From Sphingomonas sp. DG1-23 (GTDB lineage Bacteria > Pseudomonadota > Alphaproteobacteria > Sphingomonadales > Sphingomonadaceae): 64,000 bases of DNA. Numbering within the stretch: position 1 is the stretch's first letter; every line of letters starts with the position of its first letter. The notes beneath the pieces are model-generated. The model was not told the DNA's origin and searched no databases. It saw only the letters and a list, made by a program, of their open reading frames with translations. The stretch spans positions 232,845 to 296,844 of the forward strand of contig NZ_JAVAMA010000006.1 of the NCBI RefSeq assembly GCF_030730875.1, given 5' to 3'. Below, in pieces: positions 35,201 to 41,592 of the stretch. The translations under genes and the position numbers were made by a program.

Positions 35201-35392
35201 ACCTTCATCGCGCCGTTCGGCACGCTCGATGCCAATATCAGCCTCGACGTGACGCAGAACATCGCGCTGTCGTTCGAAGCGATCAACATCACGAGCGAGC
35301 CGGTGCGGACCTATGGCCGTACCGAGACCAACCTGTACTTCGCGCAGGAATTGAAGCCGCGTTACCTGCTCGGCGCGCGCTTCCGCTTCTGA
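32228..35392 (+). CDS. TonB-dependent receptor of the SapC/cupin/halogenase module
   Basis: This 1054-residue outer-membrane receptor has a signal peptide ending IAAAQ (residue about 32). The plug starts DDIVVTGIRASLDRAIDIKR and continues IGKFPDTNLAESLQRIPGV, with VTARGFGGAFNLVTLNGRT. The barrel ends in YLLGARFRF with the terminal aromatic expected for outer-membrane insertion. It is of the same long type as the receptor at 12414, which is consistent with oligosaccharide import. AGGAGGGG gives a strong ribosome-binding site. It lies 262 bp after the GH43 gene and heads the second receptor/halogenase module. Confidence 0.95.
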   Translation: MKSIRLTPALARTASTIAITACLMMPGIAAAQDAPAAQADQTASQDEGTGDDIVVTGIRASLDRAIDIKRNSSGVVDAISAEDIGKFPDTNLAESLQRIPGVSINRVNGEGSEVTARGFGGAFNLVTLNGRTLPAANVVSVGGDQSVDFGRATSRSFDFSNLASEGVSRLEVYKTGRAAIPSGGIGASINVVTRKPLDGGERGFRGSIGAKAVIDSSVDRGDKVTPEVSGLVSWSNEADSIGVSLFGSYQKRDSAAASATSNAWNIMRGSTFLAPGTYVRTDGTTQVTNPPAADDLIAVPNDSRYHFSESERERINFSGVLQFRPVEGFTISGDALWVQNKSNEARSDQGNWFNRPFNQVRFNGNDVVSTTEFLQETIAGVKDAGFEQQYRATKDKLESYGLNLAWEATDTFSVKLDGHISTARSDPDAPNGTSATLVSIGAPVIASHSVDFSGEIPVQSIVINDALRGNNNGQLDLGDLGSQVARTNASSQRQKVKEARLEMGWDAGGGSRFDFGGSYIDSEMTSARIQTQQTLGDWGITYPGDVNLLASGLVEQFCLTCKFDKFNPGTSGASLIGFRGNAVDLYNALSPAYAADSNPVLAGVQAGRPVEVNGNDYDRVREKTWSVFGQVTWEGEIGGMKSNMVAGVRYEKTDVDSYALVVPPSAIRWTADNDFTRVLNFSTPPVERNGTGSYSNFLPALDFSIEPFENFKARASFSRTLARPEYGNLFVSEVANAPGRPTSLGGEGTGTRGNPNLQPLLSDNLDLSLEWYFAPSSYVSAGFFHKSVRNFVGSGQSRGELFGLRDPTAATPGSRSGAAATALAGIGANRSDVNLFTMTALIIQNGGSVAAATTQFQANRGPSGDLNQGFVDSVLAAIDISADANDPLFNFVITSPINNREAKIHGFELAGAYFFGQTGFGIAGSYTIVRGDVNIDPGADPAIDQFALLGLSDSFNVTAMYDKGGISARLTYNWRDKYLSQTNRDGSNRNPTFIAPFGTLDANISLDVTQNIALSFEAINITSEPVRTYGRTETNLYFAQELKPRYLLGARFRF

Positions 35393-35419
35393 CGATCCGG
35401 CGCGAGCCGGAAAAGGGGG

Positions 35420-35446
35420 AGGGCCGCTGTTCGCAGCGGCCCTTTG
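35420..35446 (+). terminator. Rho-independent terminator after the second TonB receptor
   Basis: AGGGCCGCTG (35420-35429) and CAGCGGCCCT (35434-35443) form a perfect 10-bp stem closed by a TTCG tetraloop and followed by only two more T. It lies between the receptor and SapC genes, the same position as the terminator in the first module. Confidence 0.7.
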
Positions 35447-35509
35447 CCTGCCGGTTGAGTGCGCAGGCGCTTTGTTTCATCATCGGGCAGCGTGGCCCGG
35501 AGCTTCCAG

Positions 35510-36223
35510 ATGACGACCGTTCAGCTCAACAATGTCGATCACCACGATATGCGGGTGATCACGCGCCACGCCGCCGAGTTCGGCGACGCGATCAATCAGG
35601 TGTTGGTCTTCCCGACCGAATTCGAAGACATCCAGCGCGAATATCCGATCTTCTTCACACCCGATGCGAACGGAGATCTTCAAGCGGTGGCGCTGCTCGG
35701 GCTCGATCGCGACGAGAATCTGTTCCTCGACGATACCGGTTGGCAGGCGCGCTACGTACCCGCCGCGCAGCAGCGCGGCCCCTTCGTGATCGGGATGGCC
35801 GAGAGTGGCGGCGATCCGATGATCCATGTCGATCCCGAACATCCGCGCATCGGCCGCGGGATGGGCGAGGGCATGCCGCTGTTCCTGCCGCATGGCGGCA
35901 ACGCGCCTTATCTCGAACATATCTCGGGCGTGCTGCGTACGATCTATACCGGGCTCGACCTGATCCGGCCGATGTTCGATGCGTTCGGCGATGCCGGGCT
36001 GATCGAGCCGGTGGCGGTGCAGGTCCAGCTCAGCGACACCGAGCAATATGATTTGCCCGATTACAGTACGATCTCGGGCGAGCGGCTGGGCGCGCTCGAC
36101 GGTGCGGCTTTGGAGCGGCTCCACCGCGCCGGCTTTCTCTACGCGGCGTTCCTCGTCGTGGCGTCGACGGCGAACGTGAACCGCTTGATCGAACGCAAGC
36201 TCGCCCGGAGCGCGGCGGGGTGA
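35510..36223 (+). CDS. sapC: SapC family protein
   Basis: The 237-residue protein matches the SapC family named after a Campylobacter S-layer locus. Motifs include FGDAINQVLVFPTEFEDIQR, EYPIFFTPDANGDLQAVALL, GLDRDENLFLDDTGWQARYV and PFVIGM. No signal peptide or membrane segment is visible, so it is probably cytoplasmic. The biochemical role of this family is not established as far as I know. The stop overlaps the cupin start by GTGA (36220-36223), the first of two tight couplings in this operon. Confidence 0.88.
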   Translation: MTTVQLNNVDHHDMRVITRHAAEFGDAINQVLVFPTEFEDIQREYPIFFTPDANGDLQAVALLGLDRDENLFLDDTGWQARYVPAAQQRGPFVIGMAESGGDPMIHVDPEHPRIGRGMGEGMPLFLPHGGNAPYLEHISGVLRTIYTGLDLIRPMFDAFGDAGLIEPVAVQVQLSDTEQYDLPDYSTISGERLGALDGAALERLHRAGFLYAAFLVVASTANVNRLIERKLARSAAG

Positions 36224-37251
36224 TCGACATCGCCCGCAGGACGAAGACCGTCGCTGGCGTGGCGCCCGACGCCATTCCCTATGCTGCATTGCTGGCGGCG
36301 CAGGAACCGGTGATCCTCACCGGCGTCGCGCGCGATTGGCCGCTGGTCCGGCGCGGTCGCGAAGGTCCCGAAGCGGCGATGGCCTATCTCGCCGGCTTCG
36401 ACGGGGGCAAGCCGATCACCGGCTTCACCGGACCGCCCGAGATCGGCGGCCGGTTCGGCTATGACGAAGCAGGGACCGGGCTCAATTTCGCCAGCGAGCG
36501 GCTGGCTCTCGGCGATTTCCTCGATCGTGTCTGCGCGCATCTCGGTGAGGAGCGGGCGCCGTCTTGCTATGCCGGCTCGACCGATCTCGACCTCTATTTG
36601 CCGGGGCTGCGCGCGGAGAACGGGCTGATCCTGAACGATCCGATGTTCGCGGCCCATCCGCCGCTGGTCAGCATCTGGCTCGGCAATCGCACCACCGCCG
36701 CGGCGCATTACGACATGTCGAACAACCTCGCCTGTTGCATGGTCGGGCGACGGCGCTTCACTTTGTTCCCGCCCGATCAGGTCGCCAATCTCTATCCGGG
36801 CCCGCTCGAGCCCACGCCGGGCGGGCAGGTGGTGACGATGGTCGATTTTCGCGATCCGGATTTCGAGCGTTACCCGCGTTTCCGCGCGGCACTCGACGCC
36901 GCGCAGGTCGCCGAACTCGAGCCGGGCGACCTGCTGTTCTACCCTGCCTTGTGGTGGCATCAGGTCGACGCGCTGGACGGGTTCAACGCGATGATCAACT
37001 ATTGGTGGAACATGTCCCCCGCCTTCATGGACACCCCGCAGAATGTGCTGCTCCATGCTTTGCTGAGCCTGCGCGACCGGCCCGAACCCGAGAAGAAGGG
37101 CTGGCGGGCGCTGTTCGATTATTATGTCTTCGGCGAGCCCGAACGCGCCGGTGCGCATTTGCCCGAAGCGGCGCGTGGCGCGCTGGGGCCGCTCGACGAG
37201 ATGAAGGCGCGACGGCTCCGCGCGCAACTCCTGAACAGGCTGAACCGATGA
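36220..37251 (+). CDS. JmjC-like cupin (cupin_8) Fe(II)/2-oxoglutarate oxygenase-type protein
   Basis: The 343-residue protein has the iron-binding facial triad expected of JmjC-like dioxygenases: His163 and Asp165 in AAAHYDMSNN, and His247 in YPALWWHQVDAL. Flanking conserved parts are PVILTGVARDWPLV near the N-terminus and VGRRRFTLFPPDQVANLYPG before a barrel strand. Cupin_8 proteins hydroxylate amino-acid side chains or small molecules; the substrate here is unknown. The start is a GTG overlapping the sapC stop, and the end overlaps the halogenase start (ATGA). This implies coordinated synthesis of all three proteins. Confidence 0.88.
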   Translation: MIDIARRTKTVAGVAPDAIPYAALLAAQEPVILTGVARDWPLVRRGREGPEAAMAYLAGFDGGKPITGFTGPPEIGGRFGYDEAGTGLNFASERLALGDFLDRVCAHLGEERAPSCYAGSTDLDLYLPGLRAENGLILNDPMFAAHPPLVSIWLGNRTTAAAHYDMSNNLACCMVGRRRFTLFPPDQVANLYPGPLEPTPGGQVVTMVDFRDPDFERYPRFRAALDAAQVAELEPGDLLFYPALWWHQVDALDGFNAMINYWWNMSPAFMDTPQNVLLHALLSLRDRPEPEKKGWRALFDYYVFGEPERAGAHLPEAARGALGPLDEMKARRLRAQLLNRLNR

Positions 37252-38741
37252 CCGAGCAAGTCGTGAAGCGGGTGGTCATCGCGGGTGGCGGCACGGCGGG
37301 CTGGGTCGCCGCGGCCGCCCTGGTCAAGCAACTCGGGCCGCTGCTCGACATCACGCTCGTCGAATCCGACGAGATCGGCACGGTGGGGGTGGGGGAATCG
37401 ACGATCCCGACCTCGCGCAGCTTCCACGACCTGCTCGGGATCAGCGAGCCGGCGTTCATGCGCGCCACCCAGGCGACCTTCAAGCTGGGCATCGCCTTCG
37501 AGAATTGGGGGCGGATCGGCGACCGCTTCATCCACAGCTTCGGCGAGATCGGCAGGCGCTCGACGTGGATGGCCGATTTCCACCATTTCTGGATGGCGGC
37601 GCGCGAACAGGGCTTCGGCGGCAGCCTCGCGGACTATTGCTTCGAACTCCGGGCATCCGAGGCGGGCAAGTTCGGCAAGGTCGAGGGCGTGAACATCAAC
37701 TATGCCTATCATCTCGACGCGACGCTCTATGCGCGCTTCCTGCGCGGGCTGGCCGAGCCGGCGGGGGTGCGGCGGGTCGAGGGCAAGATCGCGCGGGTCG
37801 AGCAGCATCCCGAAACCGGCTTCATCGCGGGACTGGTGCTCGAATCGGGCACGCGGATCGAAGGCGATCTGTTCATCGACTGCACCGGGTTCCGCGCGCT
37901 GCTGATCGAGCAGACGCTTCACACCGGATTCGAGGATTGGGCGCGATGGATCTCCACCGACAGCGCTTTCGCAGTCCAGACGCGCTCGACCGGCCCGGCG
38001 ATCCCGCTGACCCGGGCGATCGCGCACGAAGCGGGGTGGCGCTGGCGCATCCCGTTGCAGCACCGCGTCGGCAACGGCCTCGTCTATTGCAGCGAGTTCA
38101 TGACGGACGAGGATGCCAGGGCCAAGCTTCTCAATGATATAGAGGGAGAGCCTCTGATCGAACCTCGCTTGATCCGCTATCGGACGGGATGTCGCCGGCA
38201 GGTCTGGAACAAGAACTGCGTCGCGCTCGGCCTCGCCAGCGGCTTTATCGAACCCCTCGAATCGACGAGCATCCATCTGGTCAAGGTCGCGGTGACGCGG
38301 CTGATCCAGGAGTTTCCATTCGGCGGCTGCGACGCGGCGCTGGCGGAGCGCTTCAACGCGCAGTCACGCTACGAACTCGAAGGCATACGCGACTTCATCA
38401 TCCTGCATTATCACCTCACCGAGCGCGAGGATTCGCCCTTCTGGCGGCGCTGCCGGACGATGGAGATTCCCGCGTCGCTGGCGCAGCGGATGGCGGTGTT
38501 CCGCGCGCATGCGCATGCGTGGCAAGACGGCGGCGATCTGTTTCGGGTGGATTCGTGGGTTCAGGTGCTGCTCGGGCAGCGGCTCGCGCCGCGCAGCTAT
38601 CATCGACTGGCCAGAATGATGGGGGCGGCCGAATTGCGCGACGCCCTGCAGGGGCTCAAGACCAACATCGATGCCGCAGTGGCGCGGCTGCCTTCGCAGC
38701 AGGAGTTTCTGGCCAGCTATTGCGCCGCCGGAGAGAGCTGA
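37248..38741 (+). CDS. Flavin-dependent halogenase homologue 3 (tryptophan halogenase family)
   Basis: The 497-residue protein keeps GGGTAGW (residues 13-19), the catalytic Lys79 in TFKLGIAFENW, the diagnostic [11 protein letters not shown] and [11 protein letters not shown] with the active-site Glu-Ser pair. It is a third member of the family in the window and looks equally distant from the two at 15481 and 16986. It is translationally coupled to the cupin gene. No flavin reductase is adjacent. Because every catalytic residue is intact, a real halogenase or a related flavin oxygenase is likely, acting on a molecule connected to the receptor cargo. Confidence 0.92.
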   Translation: MTEQVVKRVVIAGGGTAGWVAAAALVKQLGPLLDITLVESDEIGTVGVGESTIPTSRSFHDLLGISEPAFMRATQATFKLGIAFENWGRIGDRFIHSFGEIGRRSTWMADFHHFWMAAREQGFGGSLADYCFELRASEAGKFGKVEGVNINYAYHLDATLYARFLRGLAEPAGVRRVEGKIARVEQHPETGFIAGLVLESGTRIEGDLFIDCTGFRALLIEQTLHTGFEDWARWISTDSAFAVQTRSTGPAIPLTRAIAHEAGWRWRIPLQHRVGNGLVYCSEFMTDEDARAKLLNDIEGEPLIEPRLIRYRTGCRRQVWNKNCVALGLASGFIEPLESTSIHLVKVAVTRLIQEFPFGGCDAALAERFNAQSRYELEGIRDFIILHYHLTEREDSPFWRRCRTMEIPASLAQRMAVFRAHAHAWQDGGDLFRVDSWVQVLLGQRLAPRSYHRLARMMGAAELRDALQGLKTNIDAAVARLPSQQEFLASYCAAGES

Positions 38742-38762
38742 CCTCCCTCCGGCGGGTGTAGC

Positions 38763-39080
38763 TCATTCGGCGGGCTGGCCTTCGTTGCCGCCTTCGTCGC
38801 GCGAGACCCGTGCGGTCATGCCGGTCGCGTCGGCATCGTCCTGAGTCTGTTCGTCCGAAGTGAGCGCAGAGGGGGGCGTTTCCGTCTCGACCGGCGTGGT
38901 GACGTTGTCGATCCGCGTCGCAGGGGGCGCTTCGGTCGGCACCGCAGTAGCGGTGTTCTCGACTTCGATCGGCGTCATCGTGCCTGCATTGCTGGTGGGC
39001 GCTTCGGCCTCGTCCTTGCCTCCGCATGCGGCAAGGGCGAGCGTGCCGGCGGTCAGCAAGGCGATACGCTTGAGGTTCAT
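38763..39080 (-). CDS. Small lipoprotein of unknown function
   Basis: The 105-residue protein has a lipoprotein signal with lipobox LAAC (Cys19 in TAGTLALAACGGKDEAE). The rest is Thr/Glu/Pro-rich and looks disordered. AAGGGGAA precedes the ATG. It lies 17 bp after the L,D-transpeptidase gene on the same strand and converges on halogenase 3. It may be a cell-wall-associated accessory of the transpeptidase; this is inference from position only. Confidence 0.75.
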   Translation of the reverse strand: MNLKRIALLTAGTLALAACGGKDEAEAPTSNAGTMTPIEVENTATAVPTEAPPATRIDNVTTPVETETPPSALTSDEQTQDDADATGMTARVSRDEGGNEGQPAE

Positions 39081-39097
39081 TCGATATTCCCCTTTTC

Positions 39098-40582
39098 TCA
39101 ACGTGCGGCGACGGCAGTGATCGCCGAGCGCCTCTCGATCTTGGCGGCCAGCGTCTTGTCCCAGCCATAAGGGTCGCCGCGGAAGTTCATCTGGCCGTTC
39201 GCGCTGGCATAAGCGGTCCAGTAGAGCAGATAGACCTGCACCTTGTCCTGCTCCTGGAGCTGGACGCGCAGCGTCTTGCCCTTGCCCAGCGCTTCCTCGA
39301 TCTGCTCGGGCTGCCAGTTGGGATCGTTGCGCAGCAGCAATTGCGCGAGCGGGCCGGGCTTCTCCAGCCGCACACAGCCATGGCTGTCGAGCCGGTCGAA
39401 GCTAGCGAACTTCGCCTGCGCCGGCGTATCGTGGAGATACACCGCATAGGGGTTGTCGAAGTCGAACTTGTACAGGCCGAGTGCGCTCTTCGGCCCCGGC
39501 TGCTGCTGGATCCGGCGGCCGGCGCCGGTGCCGATAATCTTGTAATTGTTACGCGCCAGATACGCCGCGCCCTTGGGGAACAGTTCCTTGGCGGCGATCC
39601 CGGCGGGGACGTTCCATGGCGGGTTGAGCACGATGGAATGGATCCGCGATTGCAACATCGGCGTCTCGTTGCCCGGACGCCCGGTGACCGCCTTCATCGA
39701 CGCGATCGGGGCATCGCCTTCGAACACCGTCAGCACCGCCGCGGCGATGTTGACCTGGATCCTTTTGGCGGGCAGCTCGGCGGGCAGCCAGCGCCAGCGC
39801 TCCATGTTCGCCATGATCTGGCGCACGCGATCGGCGGCGGGCACGTTGAGTGCGCGGAGCGTGCCGGTCGAGACCAGCCCGGTAGGGTTGAGCCCGTACC
39901 GCCGCTGCGCGCGGACCACCGCTTCCTTGAGCGACGCGTCGAACTTGTCGCCGCCGGCGGCGACTTCGCTATCCTCGACCGCGAGCCGTTTGCGCAGCGC
40001 CGCGACGCGCGGGCCGCTCGCGCCGACCCCCATGTCCGGACCGGCGGGCAAGGTCGCCCAGCCGCCATTCGCCTCGATCTTGCGATAGACGGCGAGCCCC
40101 TTTTGCAGCCCGTCATAGCCGGCATAGGGCGGCGGCAGCGAACGGAACCACGCGGCGATCCGGTCGCGCTTCACTGCGTCGGCAAAAGCGGGGACGGGAT
40201 CGTAGGCGGCGGGACGAAGGCCCCAATCCTGCTGAAAGTCGCTGATGTCGAGCCGGCCCGAATGGACCGCGCGGGCATAATCGAGCGCGGCGCGGACGAC
40301 CGCGTCATTTCCGTCGATCCGCGGCTTCGCGGTGCCGTCATGGCGAAGTCCGTGCGCGAACCCGGCATCGCCGAGCAATTGCGCGAGTTGCGTGGCTTGC
40401 GCCGCGGAAATCGTCGGCAGCGGTACGATCTGAACCGGCGCGACCGGCGGCACGGGCTGCACCATCGGCGCGGTGACGGGCGGGGTCTGCTGCGCAAGAC
40501 CGGGCGCGCTCACCAGCCCGATGGCGCTCGCCATAACGGCACCCAGCTGCACGGATCGGCCCAAACTCGCTCGCAATATCAC
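39098..40582 (-). CDS. L,D-transpeptidase with peptidoglycan-binding domain (YcbB/LdtD type)
   Basis: The 494-residue periplasmic enzyme should form 3-3 cross-links in peptidoglycan. It has a signal peptide ending GLAQ (residue about 31), a Pro/Val-rich linker and a helical domain. A peptidoglycan-binding repeat (residues about 190-250, RRYGLNPTGLVSTGTLRALN) precedes a YkuD domain with the catalytic cysteine in FDRLDSHGCVRLE near residue 402. The large size and domain order fit the YcbB branch. The start is a GTG with AGGAG 9 nt upstream. Confidence 0.92.
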   Translation of the reverse strand: MILRASLGRSVQLGAVMASAIGLVSAPGLAQQTPPVTAPMVQPVPPVAPVQIVPLPTISAAQATQLAQLLGDAGFAHGLRHDGTAKPRIDGNDAVVRAALDYARAVHSGRLDISDFQQDWGLRPAAYDPVPAFADAVKRDRIAAWFRSLPPPYAGYDGLQKGLAVYRKIEANGGWATLPAGPDMGVGASGPRVAALRKRLAVEDSEVAAGGDKFDASLKEAVVRAQRRYGLNPTGLVSTGTLRALNVPAADRVRQIMANMERWRWLPAELPAKRIQVNIAAAVLTVFEGDAPIASMKAVTGRPGNETPMLQSRIHSIVLNPPWNVPAGIAAKELFPKGAAYLARNNYKIIGTGAGRRIQQQPGPKSALGLYKFDFDNPYAVYLHDTPAQAKFASFDRLDSHGCVRLEKPGPLAQLLLRNDPNWQPEQIEEALGKGKTLRVQLQEQDKVQVYLLYWTAYASANGQMNFRGDPYGWDKTLAAKIERRSAITAVAAR

Positions 40583-40875
40583 TATTATCTACTCCTGTCC
40601 GGCTGCTCACCCCCCGGCAAATCAGCTGAATCGCGCTGCTAATAGGCGAATTTAGGGTGAGAGTGCGAGCAACTATTGACCCGCGACCGAGATAACCCGG
40701 CCGCGGGCCAAAACAGGGGCGCGGATCGCTGTCCGAACCCGAGCCCGGAACCGCGCCCAACCGGGCTCCTTCTCAAGAACGACCGACATCGGCCGAGCTT
40801 GCCAGCTTTCTTCCGGCCGCTAAGCTCGTTCCGAAATACCGGGAGGGCAGCCCACCCGCTGAGACAGGAGAGATC

Positions 40876-41592
40876 ATGATCGTCCGCCGCGGTTTCCTCG
40901 CCGGTGCGCTGTCGCTGCCGCTCGTCGCCAGCGCCCAGACCCAGGAAAGCTGGGAAGAGAAACGCCAGAGCCAGCTCAGGGACGACTGGCCGTGGCTCGG
41001 ACGCTATGCCGAGGAGAACCGCCAGCTGCTCGCTTCGGGCAAGAAGACCAACATCGTCTTCATGGGCGATTCGATCACCGAGGGCTGGCGGCGTCAGCGG
41101 CAGGACTTCTTCAAGCCGGGCCGCGTCGGGCGCGGGATCAGCGGCCAGACCACCCCGCAAATGGTGTTGCGGATGATGGCCGACGTGGTCGCGCTGAAGC
41201 CGCGCTACGTCCACATCATGGCCGCGACCAACGATGTCGCGGGCAATACCGGAAAGATCACGCTCGCCCAGACCTGCGACAATTTCCGGATGATGACCGC
41301 GATCGCCCAGGCCCATCGCATTCAGGTGGTGCTCGCCTCGGTGCCGCCCGCCGATCATTTCCCGTGGCGGCAGGGGCTCGAGACGGTGAAGCCGATCCGG
41401 GCGATCAACGTCTGGCTCAAGAATTACGCCAAGACCGCGGGCGCGACCTGGATCGACTATTGGCCGGTGCTCGCGGACGACAAGGGAGCGATGAAACCCG
41501 GGCTCGCGACCGACGGGGTCCACCCGACCGATCAGGGCTATGACCTGATGGCCACGGTGATCGAACCGTTCCTGAGAGCGCGGAAAATATGA
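40876..41592 (+). CDS. SGNH/GDSL hydrolase, probable carbohydrate esterase
   Basis: The 238-residue protein begins with a Tat-like or Sec leader (IVRRGFLAGALSLPLVASAQ). Its SGNH blocks are visible: the serine in FMGDSITEGW, the glycine in GRGISGQTT, the asparagine in MAATNDVAGN and the Asp-His pair in ATDGVHPTDQGY. Secreted SGNH enzymes of this kind often remove acetyl groups from plant polysaccharide. The ATGA overlap with the GH97 gene (41589-41592) supports a joint role in glycan breakdown. The exact substrate is not readable from the sequence. Confidence 0.88.
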   Translation: MIVRRGFLAGALSLPLVASAQTQESWEEKRQSQLRDDWPWLGRYAEENRQLLASGKKTNIVFMGDSITEGWRRQRQDFFKPGRVGRGISGQTTPQMVLRMMADVVALKPRYVHIMAATNDVAGNTGKITLAQTCDNFRMMTAIAQAHRIQVVLASVPPADHFPWRQGLETVKPIRAINVWLKNYAKTAGATWIDYWPVLADDKGAMKPGLATDGVHPTDQGYDLMATVIEPFLRARKI

